Positions 11,821 through 27,000 are shown, counted from the stretch's first letter. The stretch is DNA of 64,000 nucleotides from Orthonyx spaldingii (GCA_013397795.1 VZTJ01000523.1:3720598-3784597); one strand, 5' to 3'. Numbers and translations are program-made. The notes: generated by a model from the letters alone, not told the origin.

Positions 11821-13902
11821 GCTGTGTGCCGTGAGATTCTCTGGCGCAGGAGATACTGTCACGAGCAAGGGTTTATTGCAGTGCCACTGAAGACATTGCT
11901 GCAATCTGCAGTGCCCCTGGCACAGGGGTGCATCAGCTCACCCTGTCTTCATCAGTGCCCTCTGCACCTGGCAGCTGCTGGCATTTGCCCCCAGGCATCC
12001 ACACCCATCCTTGCTTCCCACTTTAAGATAGTGCATGACTGATGGTTTGCTGCATTATGTTTGTAGGAACATTTTATCCTATTAAGGCACCCCCAGAAGC
12101 CAGATGTTCTGTTTCAGTAGGGACTTCCTTTTTTAAAAACAAGCATTTCTGAGCTGATGTTATTTTTATTCAGTTCTCCCTGTGAAACTTCCAAAGACAG
12201 ATTTTTGCTTGGCAATGTCATAGCAGGGTATGAGGGAGAAATTGCCATCCATCTGTCTACACATGTACACGTGCCCAGGGAACCTACTCAGGGAGCACTA
12301 CTGATACTGCAAAGCTGAATATTCATATAATTAGGAAATTTATCTATTAAATCACACTTGCAGGCCCACTCCAACTTTGAGTTATGTAGTCATACAGTCT
12401 TTTTCACAAGATCATCTGTGCTTTGGAGGCCTCTGTTGGACCTGATCAGGCATGAGTCAGGAGTCTGTGTTGCAGAAAGCTCTGGCCTGTAGGATTCCCA
12501 GGTCTTTTGTTGCATGAGTCAAAAGGTGTGTTGAAACTAAATGGGAAATGAGGAGGATGTCTGGCCTCCTCTCCAGCCTCTTCCATGAATTTCCTTTCTG
12601 AACTGTGTTAAATCACTTCCACCAACTTTTATTTTCTCACACAAAGCCCTGCAGCCATGCTGATCTCCTGTAGCTCCAGGGAGCATAAACAGAAATCAAG
12701 TCCTTCAAACCAGCCCCAGCCAGCCATCCAGTTCGCTCTGAAAAACCAGACACAATGTGGTGAACACCAGTCACGTAAATTGACTGAAGTGGCTCTGTGC
12801 TTCGCCTTTCCATCACTGATATGAGGATAGTGCCTTCCTCTGACATCATAAGAACGGTAATGTTGTCATAATGTGCTGAGCTGTAATAGCCTTGAGTCCT
12901 CAGAGATGGGACCAGGGAGCTCACGTGCAATGAATGCTTTCGGTGTTCAGCACAGACCTTGAAAAGTGTCCAGTCAACAAAAGGAACAAACTTTCCTCAT
13001 AGCAGCTCTCCCTCCTCAACCAGCAATCACGGTTTCTTTTATTCTTGGAATTTTTCATATTTTGTAACATTCAGAAGTCAAAAGATCAGTAAGTCTCAAC
13101 ATGCTCTGAACTCCCTGGCACTTAAAGCTCTAACATAGGCAAATGCTGAAATTAGAAATGAGCCACGGGACAGATTTTCCCATGCTTACTAATCAAGAGT
13201 CAGTGGTGTAAGGATTTCTCTCCCAGGCTAAAATCTGTCATCTTTCTCCAGCACAAAATTTATTTAGCAAATAGAAGGAGACCTGTGACCTCTGTGTATG
13301 TTGACTTGGATAGTTATCATTTCTAACTCTCAGGTCTCACCATTACAGTCACCCCACTTCTGTGCTCTACAAGACTTGGGGGCTGTGGCTGTAAAAAAAA
13401 GACACAAGTGCCTTGAGGTTAGGCTGCCTGGAGAGGGGCCTAGTAACAGCCTCTTTGCTGAATCTGTGAGTCATGGAAAATGAAAATAGAGAAAAATCTA
13501 CTAAGGAACCTCATCCATTCCTCCAGCTGATAAAGTATGACTCCCCTACAGTATTATATGCTCTTCATATCTTTGTCTGGTCCAGTTTTAAATTGTATTT
13601 CTATACCTTTCCTTAACAAACCATTTCATGGTATGAGTGCTTTTCTTGAAGTTCATACTTTGGTTTTTCCTCTGTTTATTCATATAATTACTTTGACATT
13701 TGGCTGTGAAAACATAAATTTGAGAGTTGACTGGTGTTTTAATGCTCAGGAAAGGGAGGGAGGTGTCTGACAGCACAGATCATGGCTTTCAGTGCTGAGG
13801 TTTCATGACTATTAGCTAGACAGAAAGAAAATCTGTAGAGTGCAATGAGCAGGTCTGCTTCCAAGGTGGCCAGGCTAACTTGAATGTCTTTTTGTCTTGC
13901 AG

Positions 13903-16900
13903 AAGATGAAGCCCATCGTCCAAAGAAGACGATCTTCCTCATCTGCTATTACTAAAGCTCTTGGCAAATCAAAGTCCCATTCCAGGTAGAGCAAATACCT
14001 TTTTGACTCCTGTTTCCATCTTTCTGCCTATACAGACTGAAATCAAACTGGTTTTCAAATTCATTTAACAATATTGAGGGCAATTTGGTCCTCCAGCAGG
14101 GGCAGGCAGGAGCAGGTGGAGAGGGGCGAGGCACCAGGCAGGTGTGGTGAGTTGCAGGACATGGGCTGATGCAGCATTTAGCACCCTTGGGGAGCACCCT
14201 GGCATCCCACCCCAAGCTTATTCACTATCAGGGCCCTCTGCAGCCCCTGCTCCGTCTGCTGGACTGCCAGTGGGAGGAATAGCCCTCAGAATTGCCTCTG
14301 GCTCAGCCACAGGCACACCTGGGCAGGTGAGGGGACTGGGGCTGCTTCTGGAGGTGAAGGGAGTGGTGGGACACATGCCCAGGCCCTGACAGCTCTGTGC
14401 AGGATGGCATCAGCTCAGGATGTTTGTTGGAAGAGCCATCAGACCTAGACATGCTCCAGGACAGCCCCATCCCTGTCAGAGGACAGCAGCTTTCTCCTGC
14501 TACCAGCTCGGCTAGAGGAAAGCTGCCCCCTTGCCTGCACCTCCATCGAGTGTCTGCCGATGCTTTGCTCCTGCGGTGTGAAGCACCAGGAGTGCCAGCA
14601 GAGTCAGGGAGCCACGTGCCAGACATGCACATCTTCTGCTGAAACACCACGTGAGCTTACCTAGCCCTGAGCTCAGCACCTCAGTCCAACCGTGGGAGCT
14701 GAGTCCTCCTCGACCTCATCCCCTCTCCCTCCTGCAGCACTGCTAGAGGCAGGTAAGGGGATGCCATGGTCCTTTCTGCCTTGCTCTGATAGCAGTCTTG
14801 TAAATAACATTTCCTGAGGGATTTGTTTAGCTTCATTTTTTTCTTTCTTTGTAATAAAGAGATGATAAAGATGAACTGATTGACATTTTGATCTGGACCA
14901 GCCCTCCCGAGGAATATCCCTTTTGTATCACACCACTGGTGATGGGTGCACAGTACATCCTGCCTCTCTGGAATGAGTGTGGAGGGATCATTTAATATAA
15001 AGGGCAGGACTGATTTTCATTTGGTTGTCCTTTGACAAAGTTATGTGACTTCTGTGTCCTTCCTCCCACCCCATCTAAATTGCCTAGGGAAAAAAAAAAG
15101 TGAGGAAGAGAAACAAATTCTTGACTTTATTTGGCTGGAGAACATCCTTGTGAGGGAGGGAAGCTTTAAATGTTTCTTGTGATGGATTGCTGTGGGGGGA
15201 GCTGGTCCAATGCCATCTTTGCTTAGGCCACCAGAGCATAACAGATTTTTTTGCTATCCTGCCATTGTGTTTATAAAGCTGGGTAATCCTCCAGCTTTAG
15301 GAAATGCACTGCTGGGATTGTAAGATGCTGTGGCTCCCACTGCTCACCTGATGGACATGGAGAGCTTTTAATATCATATCTGAAGGTGATTTAGCTTCTT
15401 ACTTGTAGCCCCACAACTGCATAAGCTAAAGATTCACTTGTTGGTGGCTGTGGAGTGGTGAGGAGGGAAGAGGGAATTTCTGCTTGCCAGAGTGCAGGTG
15501 TTCCTGTGACTGGGGGATGATTTTAGTAAAGCAACTACTGGCTCGTTTTGACCTCACTCCTGTGAAACCAAATGAGTTCAGTTATGAGGCCAGTGGAAAC
15601 TGAGTTAAGGCCAACAACGTCAAAAGTCCTGCACTTACAGCTCATGTGGTTTTTTTATTTGTTTGTGTAGAGAGTGCCCTCAGACTAGAGGGTAGAACAG
15701 AACTGCTGAGGGGTGAAGGGAAGGCAAGTATCCCTGCCTGCAAGCAAGATACACATTTTTGTCCATGTGTAGAGACAGGAGGATCTCTGTGAGTTTTTCT
15801 CCATGTCAATATAAGGCCATGTCTCAGAGGTTCACTACTTAAGTCAGGGTCAGGCACACGAACACACTGTGTGAACAAGAACTCTTCCATGTTCAGGCAG
15901 CGCATCCCACACGCTGAGACCCAGGGCTGGCTGTGGGAGCTGTTGTGTGCCAGCTGAGGAGGTGCTCTGGGGGGTGCTGAGGTGCAGGAGAGGAGATTGT
16001 GCTTGGCAGAGCTCTTCCAGCTGGGCACAGCACAGGGAGAGGGGCTGGTTCAATCCCCATGCTGCCTTGTGGACTGTAGTCAACATGCAAAAACCCTCAG
16101 GGTTTTTTGGAAATGGTGAGCACCTATATGAATCTCAGTGGAACCAACAAGCTGGATGGCAGCCAGGCAAGCCAGAATCAGATGTCTGGAACTGGATGAG
16201 TACATGCAATTCATTTTCTTTATCCTGCAACTCTTGTTCTGACAAATTGTTCAGTCTGGATGGAAAACATGTGCAGAAAGGGCAGTGCCCCCCACAGCCA
16301 GCTGAGCCACGCCATGAGCCATGGGCTTTCCATGTTCAAGTCACAGTTCACACACATGTGCAGGAAGTAAGTCTTTTATCTGGGTGAGAAGTTACTCAAA
16401 AACTACTATTTCAGCAGCTTGACCTCACAAGATTTGGTGTGGGCATTTGGGCAGTTTTCCACTCATGTGAGGCTGGTAAAGTTAATTGTGCAGAGGCAGG
16501 TGAATGTGGGTCATAACAGAGAACAAGAGGGGCTGGGAGAAGCACAGGGCTATCAGGCTTCTCCAAAACAGATGCCTACATCCAATCACAAACCCTTCTA
16601 AGAAAAGCTTCTGACAAAGTCTTGTGATTTTTCTTACTCCTCCAGGGAAACTGCTCTTTCCTCCTCCCATTCAGACAATGGGCTGCCAAGCGGGGTGTTC
16701 AGCAGCCCAGGCTCCACCTTCATCCTGGACGAGCGAGTACAGCTAACCGTGGGCCTGCAGACCCAGGAAAGACATCTGATTTTGTTCAGTGATGTGCTGG
16801 TCATTGCCAAGTCCAAGTAAGAGGAATTCCCGCTCATTCCTTTTCCCCAGGACATGCTGTTGAACTTAGGCTCAGCACGTGCCGGGATTTTTGGAGCTGT

Positions 16901-18029
16901 CCTGTGCAGAGCAGGTGTTGGACTCAATGATTGTGTGGGTACCTTCCAACTCATGAGATTCTATGATTCTGTGGGGCTCTGATCTATTTGTGGAGCACCC
17001 ACCAGCCTTCAAAACAATGTGGCATTTCCCCCTTGCGCTTCCTCACAAATTCTTCTTGGTATTAATGTTTCACTCCATTTATCTAAAGAAAAAAGTTGTC
17101 TAATCAGTTTTGCCCTTTCCATTATGAGGTTACTTGAAGATACACCATGAGGGCAAGAGATAGAAGGACAAAACTGACTTTCGGTCTGACTCCTTCTGCC
17201 ACATATAAATGAAGAGCTGTCACTGCCTCTGCATGACTGGAAGGGGGCATGATCAGACTCTGGAGGTCTAGATGTTAGTCTCTGGCCTAAGGAATTAATA
17301 ATTTCCATTGTAGGTCCTCCTCCAGCCTGAAGCTGAAAAAGCAAGTGCACCTGAGTGAAGTGTGGACCGGCACCTGTCTCAGCGAAGTGACAGAGAAAAA
17401 GATGAGTCCCGAGAATTCATTTGTCATTGGCTGGCCCATCACCAACTATGTTGTCACCTTCAGGTATCTGATCAGACATCAGACCTTCCTCTGCATCCCA
17501 GTAGCTACTCAGGTCTCCCATGTGTCAGGTGAAACAATGGCTGAGGCTAGAGGGCCTATCTCCTTTTCCATTTCTTTACCCTGAAAGCTGGCAACCTGTG
17601 CTGGCAGCAAAAGCTTCTAGGAACAGCAGACTTTGGGAAGGAAATACTAGGAGAAAGAAAATAGCAATTAAAGGTCACTGCAAAAATAACGAGGGCCCAC
17701 AAGACGAGTTAACTCTAACTTCACAGAAGGGGATTTGTCCCTTATCTGAACACTCACCAGTCTGACAGGAAACATAGTCCAGTTTGTTGCTGGGATTTTT
17801 TTGCTGTTATTATTTTTGTTATTTGTTAAAATAGAACAGAAGAAGGAAAGGACTGTGCTTTTGTTCCAGGGCTTTGCAGGAAACAACTTTGACTAACAGC
17901 CATATATAAATGAAATTGGGTAGAGTTTCCAAAGGCTGTTACCCATTCAGCACTTGTTTGATGATCTGCCTCCCTTTTTGTCTTCAGCTCAGCTGATGTG
18001 AAGGAACGATGGCTGTCAGCATTACTGTG
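13903..18029 (+). other. ARHGAP20-like: N-terminal basic segment and PH domain exons of the ARHGAP20-like gene
   Basis: Exon 13903-13985 encodes a basic, serine-rich start (KMKPIVQRRRSSSS), matching the basic stretch after the internal Met in ARHGAP20. Exons 16646-16816, 17314-17463 and 17988-18029 encode a PH domain, about residues 45-150 counted from the ATG at 13906. Landmarks are QERHLILFSDVLVIAKSK, then SFVIGWPITNYVVTF, and the C-terminal helix with the invariant Trp in KERWLSALL. In this family the PH domain would place the protein at membrane phosphoinositides; that role is inferred. Confidence 0.85.
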
Positions 18030-21000
18030 GTAAGTGACCCTCCTTTCATCCTTCTTCTAGGTGGTTCCTCTATAGGCCTTAGAGAAATTTGCCTGTCAAG
18101 TTGTGCTCTGATTTTCAGCGTGTTAAGTGTCCGAGTACTGTTTGAAAAATCCACTTTTGAAATCTGAATATAGATGCCCCTGGGAGAGTGCAAAATTGGT
18201 GTTAACAGTTGGGAAAAAAGGGAATTCATCAGAAGATGATATTATTGTAGCATCTTTTTTCCTTTGGAGCTGGAGGTTGACTTTGCTAATCACTGTGGAA
18301 TTGTCATAAGTGTTACCAGTTCTTCAGATGTTTTTTGATTTGAACTAAAATTTTTATTTCATTCCATCTAGAGGCTACAGTTTTTTCTTTTTCCTTTTAT
18401 GTTTTACATGTTGCTTCCACTAAGACCCAGACAAAAGTGTTTATATAGGGACAAAGAGGGGAAGAAATCTTCTGATTTTTGGAGAATGGTAGCAGTCCTC
18501 AGGGAACACTGGAAGGGTACTATGCAGGACACATCTATCTGCACTGAAGTACTGCATGTGGGGGGATTGTTACTCTTTGGGCTCCAGGCAGATAAAGAAG
18601 TCAGTACAAGCATGTCACCACATTATGAACATTACATTCGTATCTGTCATAATTAATCTGTATTTATTACAGTGCCAAGAAGGATGCCGTGTCCAAATTT
18701 TAGGGTCCTTCTCAAATTTGGTTGGAAAATTACATCCCTTCCCCTTTTCTTTGACTTTCAGGCATATCAATGAGCTAAAACAAAATGAGTATCTGAAGAA
18801 TCTGACCCTTCAGATCTTTGTGCTGGACGATGACAACTGTTCTTCTGTAAGTAAAGATAAGAACCTGCTCATCAATCAAGGCTATACAGGGGTCTGTGGA
18901 GTAGGGGAGGGAAGGCAGGGCTGTGCTGGTACTCCAGTTTCAAATTCAAGTCCCAGCTAGAAGGATTTACAGGGTGTGCATCTGGGTATCTGCATCCTTC
19001 CCACTGGAAGCCCACGTGGAGAGTTTTGGTTTGAGAAATGAGGAGGTAGCCAGACCCTTACCACACAGCACTTCATTCTTAAAAGATTATTCTGCGCCTC
19101 TGACTTCCTTTCTCTTTTCTTTTTGCTTCGTTTCAAAATTCATGACAATTTGTGACTGAGTGCCCAGTCAATTCCTGTTTCCAGTGCTGTGAGTTGAGGA
19201 TATTGATCACAGAGTCACTGGTGTGTTGTCCTGAACTAATTCACTGGAATGTGTCCCAGTCTGGCATACATTGCTTTGCTTCATGCCGAGCTTGGTGGGT
19301 CGCATTTGCCTCCTGGGTATTCTTCCCTCAAAGACTGACCCTGGACACTCATGGTTGATGAGCATTGCCATGTTCCATGTTCACCCTTTTGAGTGACAGT
19401 GGCACTATAACCAGTCAGACACTGATGGGATCAAACACAGTATCTGAGCACCACCTACCTCCTGTGATTTCTGCTGGTGGAATCTTTGGATGGTACAATA
19501 GAGCCACAGCAGAGGAAGCAGTGGAGAACAGTTTTCACATTGTATAGCCATCATCTTTTCTGGTGTAGTTCAAATTCATACAACTCATCCAACCATGAAC
19601 ACTTAGTAAAGACAGTCATTAGACAGAGATGTGACATTTTCCCCAGATTTTCAAGTTACAAGAAAGTGCAACCAAACTTCTCACCTTTGTCTTAGCTTAC
19701 TGTATTTTCTGTTTGCCTTTCTAGACTACTGCAGTCAATGTGTCCAATGTGGAAACTGCAGAGAGTGTGATGAAGAAGACCCTTCTGCAGCTTGGGCTCC
19801 CTGTAAGTGCCAGTTGCCAGATCTTACCTAAGGATGCTGGCAACATCTGGTTTACAGGACAGTGTGGGTGTGGAAAAGTCTAGATTTGCTGTCTATTGCT
19901 TTCTGAGTTGAGGGCAACCTCATGGACCCTCACTCTGACCCCTCTCAACTAACACTTTTCTCTTCTCTGTTCCTCACCCAACAGGACAGGACCAGTGAAC
20001 ACCACCTCTGGGTGGTCTCAGGAAAAGATGAGCCTGCTTACCCTCTCATTGGTAAGAACCCTCCCCTGCTGAGCATCATTTTGGTGCTTAATTCTGGCAC
20101 CAGAGGAACAAGTGATAAATGATACTAGGGTGTGTGGCAGAGATTCATCACAAACATCGCACTCTTCACTCAAAAAGGGATGGAAGGGACACTGATGTGA
20201 GATGAGTTTTTACCATAGCTCTGCATCTTTGCTCACTCTTTACACAACTCTGCTCAACAGGGCACGAGCATCCCTTCAGCATCGCCTTGAGCTGTCTCCG
20301 GGACTCTGCTGACCAGCAACAAAGAACCAACAATAACACTCTCCTGGCTGATGGGACAGAGCCTTCCTTCCTTGCTCAGCTCCCAAAGGAAAAACAGTGT
20401 CAGTTTGTCCTGAAACCCAGACTCCAAGCTCCGATGCAGCTGAGGAGAGGTAGGGGCTGCAGGAGTGCGTTACAGCCAGATAGAGACTTTATTGCTCTCC
20501 AGTGCAGTGCTGAACTCCTCCTGGCATCACACATGTACCCCAGAGTTGCTCTCACACCTGAATGTAATGTAAAGAGGAAGAAATTGCAGAGAGGTGAAAT
20601 TTGTCTGTGCAAATTTCAGACTTCACTTTCAGTCCTTCATTAGTTTTCAACTGCAAGTCATCGTAATACAATCATAGGAACTGCTGAGTTGGATGAGAAC
20701 CATCAGTATCATTGAGTCCTGGCCCAGTACAGGACACCCCAAGAATCCCACCATCCACCTGAGAGCATTGTCCAAATGCTTCTTGAACTCAGACAGCCTT
20801 GATGCTGTGACCACTTCCCTGGAGAGCCTGTTCCAGTGCTCAGCCACCCTCTGGGTGAAGAACCTTTTCCTAAGATCTAACCTAAACCTCCCCTGACTCA
20901 GCTTCATGCCATTTTCCAAGCCCTGTCACTGGTCACAAGCGTGAAGGGATCCTTACACTGCAGAGACAGCAAGGTTCCCTGGAGAGTGGTGATTGGGAGT

Positions 21001-24000
21001 TTTGCTGATGGGTGAGAGATGAACAAGTGGTTTCACTGCTGTGTATTGTCTAACCATGCCCATTAAGAGTGCAGTTAATAAACAGGTGAGGGTAGAAAGT
21101 CCTTGTTTTGCTGGGAGCTCTGCCCCCACTGTAGATCACTCACAGGCCAGCAGGAGGACAGAGAGGGGTGTAATGTAGGTCTGTGCTTTCCTTCAGAGTC
21201 ACTGCAGAAACACACCAAGAGAAAGAAGTCCTTGATAGACTGGGCCCTGCGCCGCAGCACCAGCACTCCCACGGGCAGCCCTCCCTCACAGTCCCCCACC
21301 ACACCACGGAAGCTCTTCGGCCTCTCCCTGTCCTCTGTCTGTCCTGACGGAATCCTTCCCAAGCCAATCATGGTAAGCAGCAGCCTGGACTGCTTGTCTT
21401 GACATAAACTTGATGTGTTCAGCCCAAAATTTAAAGCCACTTGCAGTATTTATGACGTTTGAATGGGGAAGAGGACCATTGTTTGCCTGTGATTCACACT
21501 CAGCTCAGTAACAAGGGTGGGAACAGCCCTCTCCTGGGTAATCCCTATCACTTCATTCACAGATGTCTGTCCTGTTTCAATGGGTGTCTCCAGCCAGGTC
21601 ATCACCAGCTGACAAGGGGCATTGTCAGTGGATCCTGCCATGCTACATAGCCTGGACCTCACTCACTGCAAGAGTCCCCTGAGCTCACACTTGTCACAGC
21701 ATAACTGTGCCCACATGAACTGTGTCTGCAGCTTGGCTGTTGGGTTCTTGTCCCTGATTAGAACCTGATATTGTGATATCTTGTATCCTGATTAGATCAG
21801 GAAAAATCTCTTGTATTGTTTTCTTCCAGTTACTGACTTGGTCTTATGCTAATGGTGTTACAACACTTGATGTACAATACACACAAACAAGAGGGTAAAG
21901 TGTTAGGCTCTTAAGTACCACTGGGTTTTCTCTTAGGATATGCTGCTCCTCTTGTACCATGAAGGTCCCTCTACTAGGGGCATTTTCAGACGTTCTGCCA
22001 ATGCCAAGACTTGCAAGGAATTGAAAGAGAAGCTGAACTCTGGAGATGATGTTCAGGTGGATGGAGAGTCAGTCTTTGTGGCTGCAGCTGTCATCACGGT
22101 ATGTTTGGCCAAGCAACTCAGCTGTCTGGGCTAAATGGTACCTTCCTTTTTAAGGAAGCAATGAGTCTTTATGGATAGGGAGGATTTCAGGGGAACAGAA
22201 AGCATTTTCCAGCAAGGAATATTTTCACCTGATGGCTCAGTGTGTCTGTGTACACAGAGGTGTCTGCCCCACACAGTGACGCTGGTTTGCCCCTCAGGAC
22301 AGAGCTCCCTTTGGCACCTCCCTGTACCAAACCACCTCCAGCAGGAAATGCAGTGATGTCCACCTGCAAGATAGCCATGATGTCTGCACAGTGCCAAATA
22401 ACATGACAGAGCCTGCACTGACATATGCATAAAACCCTCTGGTGGCAGCAGCACAGATGTTCTTTGTCATTTCTGAATGCAAAGAAGAGGCTGCAGAAGG
22501 TTTGGGAGGACTTGTGCCATTTGAGGGCAGCTGCAACCCCCAAAACAAGTCCAAGGAGCTGACCTGTGCTGTCAAGCCTTCATCCCCTGATCAGCCACCA
22601 AGCTAATCCAAGCAGAGGGGTTGTGGTGGGTGGGGGATGAAGCTTGTGATAAGACCCATGGTTCTGTAAGGAAAAGCCTATATTTTGCACTAAATTAAAT
22701 CTGGTCAGAATAATTTAGGCACCAAAGTATCCAAAAAACATCCCCTTATTCTTGTTGGCCTGATACTCAGGCACTTTCCAACACAAGACATGCATTGAGT
22801 TGTTGAATAGCCCCCTGAGAAATACCAGCAGTCCTCCTAGCTGAGAAATGTTTCAGAGAGGTCTGTGCAGAGCCTTGGGGCTGAGTCCTCTGCTGGAGTG
22901 GAGTTTCAGTCCTGCTCTGGAGAAGGGGCAGAACAGGAGGGCTGCCTGTTCATCCTGCAGTGCTGCCATGGGAGAGCCTGAGGGAGGACAGCTTGGTGGG
23001 CATGGGAGGGGAGAATAAACATGTTTGTGTCATGTATTGTTTTATCTTGTGCTTAACATGAATAAACAGTGACTGTATGCATTGTGAAACCGAAACCAGG
23101 AATTCAAAACTGACCAGACTGCTCTGCATATATATATTTAATTCAGGATTTTCTGCGAAATATACCTGACAGTGTTCTATCCTCAGACATGCACGGACTG
23201 TGGATGGAAGCTGTGGACACAGAAAATCGGGCACATAAGATTGAAGCTATCAAAAGGTTTGTAAAAGCCTTTGTAAAAGTTTCTGGTTTCTGTTGGTGGG
23301 AAAAGGGGGAGCATATGGCCCTAAGAATAGCCTTCATTTTCTGGGAGACTATGGGCAATGCTTCAGGCCACAGTGGAGGAGCTATTGCTGATTGCCAGTG
23401 TCACTGATCAGAAAATTTTCTTTACAATGGTCTTTTTTGAATATTGTTAATATTTCTGACCACAAAAGTCATTAAAAAATTCTTTTCTGATGATTAGTTC
23501 AAATTACTAGAATGAGTAAACTGAAAAAGCACAATGATTCAGCCACCAGGAGTGCATCAATGGTAGCATCAAATTAGATCTTCAATGACAGTAACTTTAT
23601 TCTTATGTGCACAAAATGAGGTTGACCATCATACTGGCAGTTACAAGAAACAGCCCTGTCAGTGTGGTGACTGGGACCTTGAAAACAGCCTTACTGCCTT
23701 GAAACTGCTGCCCTGAGCAGGAGCAGTTTATCAACCTCCTCTTGGATATCCAGTGTATTTAAACGTGGCTCAGCTCAGTTTTTGAACCTTACCATTTAGC
23801 TTGGGCTCCTTTCTCCATGGTCTCCATGGCACAGGACATGGCAGCAGCATGGCCTGGAGCTGTCTCCTGTCTCCTCTGCGCTGTCCCTGTTTTGTCAAGG
23901 CATTGTTGGTTCCCTCCCACTTGCTCTGAACCCAAGTCCCTTGTCCCTCCAGCTCTGTGGGCAGTACGGATGCAGAGTTGTGACTCTCACCTGAGTTGGT

Positions 24001-27000
24001 GGAGGGGAGTGACACAGACTCACCTTATTATCAAATGTGGATATCTCAGGCTGGGTACAAAAAGGCAGAAGGGGGAAAAAGCTCTGGGAGCAACTTCTAG
24101 TATTTGAGGAGCAGATGTTTGTGAACAGCACTGTTTTCCTTTGTTTCCACCCCCTGAACAGTCTCGTCAACCAGCTTCCAGAAGCCAACCTCATCTTACT
24201 CAGACACCTCTTTGGAGTCCTCCATCACATTGAGCAGAATTCTGGAGTGAATCAGATGAATGCCTTTAACCTGGCTCTTTGCATAGCACCCAATATGCTG
24301 TGGCTACCAAGTCCCACTGGGCCTGAAGAGGAGAGCCGCTCTACAAAGAAGGTAATTTTAGTTTTGGCCTCACCTCTGTGTTCCCCTTTCTCTGCTTTTT
24401 ATGGGCACTGCCTTTTGTAGTCTAGAGGAAGGCACAGGGCCAGTGACAGTGCTGGCTGAGTGGCATCCAGGCCTCATCCTTTCCTCTGTGCAGCTGTGCC
24501 CATGCTGGGAGGGGGTTTAGCTCCTCAGAGTATCCAGGGTGAAAAGGGAAGCGGTGGTTGCTTCACCAGATGAACTTCCTATATGGTCAAGCAAGCACAA
24601 GAAAATTGGAGCAGCTGAATTGGACACTGCCACCTCAGCTGGGACAAAGTGAGCAATGAGCACCACAGTGCACCTGAAAGGAGGAATGCTTGCTTGTCCT
24701 TTATGAGGTGTGGGCAATAGTGAGGGAAACTGTAGAATGTGCTATACCTGGCTCACAGTACCAGCTCACATAGTTCATATTCTTGCCTCAGGTGTTCGTA
24801 CAGATGCACTGCCACATTATTAACAGCTTCTTGAGGAAATAACATCTTTGTAAAAAAATGGGAATGATCTGGATATGATTTTACTTGCTGTAAATGGCTG
24901 GCTCTATTTCCATGAAAATGAATCCGTGAATTCCTGTCTTTACCAGGTGGCCTTGTTAGTGCAGTTTCTGATTGAAAACTCAGGAGAGATTTTTGGGGGT
25001 GATATTGCTTCCTTGTTCCAAAGACCTGACAAAAAGAAGTCCAAAAACTCAGCAGAATCTCTGGGTAAGTTGGTGGTAGTAAATCTTCCAGAAATATTTA
25101 AAGTCTTTTAATAAATAAAGTCCTCAGACAAAAGAGTTTGCTTTACCTTCATGTTTCTTCTAAGGAGAAGCATTGAAAACCAGTTGGGTTTGGTTTTCCC
25201 TTTGCCTGTCAAGCACAGGCAGGAAGAGACAGCAAAGCAGAGGGCTGAGGTGCAGAACCTCCAATGTGTCCGCAGGGATGGTTGTCTTTCTCTGTGGCTG
25301 CTGTAAAACCTACTCTAGCCATCACAAGAATTTAGTGTAGCCTGAGCACTGCCATGTCCCAGCAGTCTTTTTATTGTCCAGGTTAGTTCTGTAAAGCTAA
25401 ACCACATGGTTTGTATGGAAAGAGATGGAGTTGTCTCTGTTAACTATCCTATGAATACAGGCCAGTGGTGAAAACTTAGATCATAAAGCCAGAATTTTAT
25501 TATTTCCTGTGAGAATAATGGATCATCTTTGTTTTTCCATGGGCTTGATAAAATTTCCCTGTTTTGGTTGTGAGGTACTATATATATGGCAACAAATTAA
25601 TTTGTGTCCTCTGCCCCAGACATAGGCTTAGCTCAGCACGATGATTCCTCTGACGAGCTGGAGTTTTCCACTTGTGATCCAGAAGGGCCAAAGCAGCACC
25701 TGGAATCTGAAACAGACGCCCTTTTTGAACCACCCAGCAGCTTGTTAGTCGACTGGGACTTGTTCAGTGAGATCACAGCCTGCTACCAAAGCAAAGCCCG
25801 CACCGACGCCAGCGCAGACAGCTACGAGCTGCTGGAGGAGGACGGCTCCTTCTGCTCCTTGGGCTCCATTCGCTCGCTCAGCCCGGCCCGGGACCGCTGC
25901 TCCTCCGAGCCCAGCGTGTGCCTCAGCTCCCAGCTGCCTGCCCAGAGCCACGAGCCCGTGGCCCGCCAGTCCAGCTGCGACGCCACCATCATGGGCAGCC
26001 ACACCGACTGCATCCACAGGCTCAGGCAGCTGCAGGTGGAGAGCCAGAAGCTGATCGATGAAGGCCTGAGCCCTGGGGTTAATAACGCCAGGCAGAACTT
26101 GTGGCAGTCACCTCAAAGCACCTCCAGGGTGAAGCAGCTCAGCCTTCAGAAGTCCAGCCTGTCCAAGAGGTCCAGCTTCTCCAGCCTGTCCTCTACCACC
26201 ACCTCCCCGTCTGCCTCCTCACTCAGCTCCTTAGACAGTGCCTTCTCCTACTGCTCAGAGTCGTCAGCCATCAGTCCCACGGATGTCTCATCCCTGCCAT
26301 TCATGTTTGGCACTTCTGCCAGGCTTCGTGCTGTGTCTCCCACAGCTGCCAAGAGGTCCCAGAAGGAGTGGCACAAATCCTTCACATCTCCTGTGCCTTT
26401 ACATCAGTGCAATCTGGACAGTTTTCATGAGGATGAACCCAAGGCTGGAGAGAGCAGTCATTGCTTTGGACAGCAGAAAAGTTTTCCATGTGTCAGCAGA
26501 GCTGCCATGGGAAGCCCATTCACTGACATTGACTGGGAAGAAGAGGAGAGGCAGCTGAGTTGTTCAGGGTGCCCTGGCCCAGGGCTCAGGAGTCAGGATT
26601 GTACCAAAGAGTTTGAACAAAGCCCTGAGTTCTCAGCTGCCAGCCCATCCAGCGAGACATCCCCACAGGTCAGCCACCAGCAGCACAGGGAGAAGACAGT
26701 GAAGAACATAGAAATCAAAGGCATTGATGACTGCCCTCTGAGCCAGGAAAGCCTGAAGCGCACCAAGATAACTTTCTTTGTGGCCCCAAATAAAGAAAGC
26801 TCTTGGGGGTCTCAAGTGGGAGAAGAGGAGAGATCTGCAACAAACACCAGCAGCAGAGACTCACCCAGCAGCAGCAGTGAGCAGAGCCTGTCCAAGAGCT
26901 TGCAGACTGTGAGAGTCCACATCCCACAGACAGTTTTCTATGGGCAGAACACCCCCCTTGTCCTGCAGTCCATCTCCAGGCGCTCCCACCGTGAACCAAC

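Larger units (their letters stand above)
456..13902. other. Long non-coding stretch before the first recognised exon
   Basis: This is probably intron 1 of the ARHGAP20-like gene if the CpG island is its promoter. It holds one clear CR1 fragment (8163-8560), a poly-A run near 660-671, a TG-rich patch at 3310-3350 and a short direct repeat pair (11231 and 11778). Open frames here are short, unsupported by splice sites or familiar protein sequence, and I treat them as chance. One more coding exon, for the start of the protein, may hide here, but I could not find it. Confidence 0.5.
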
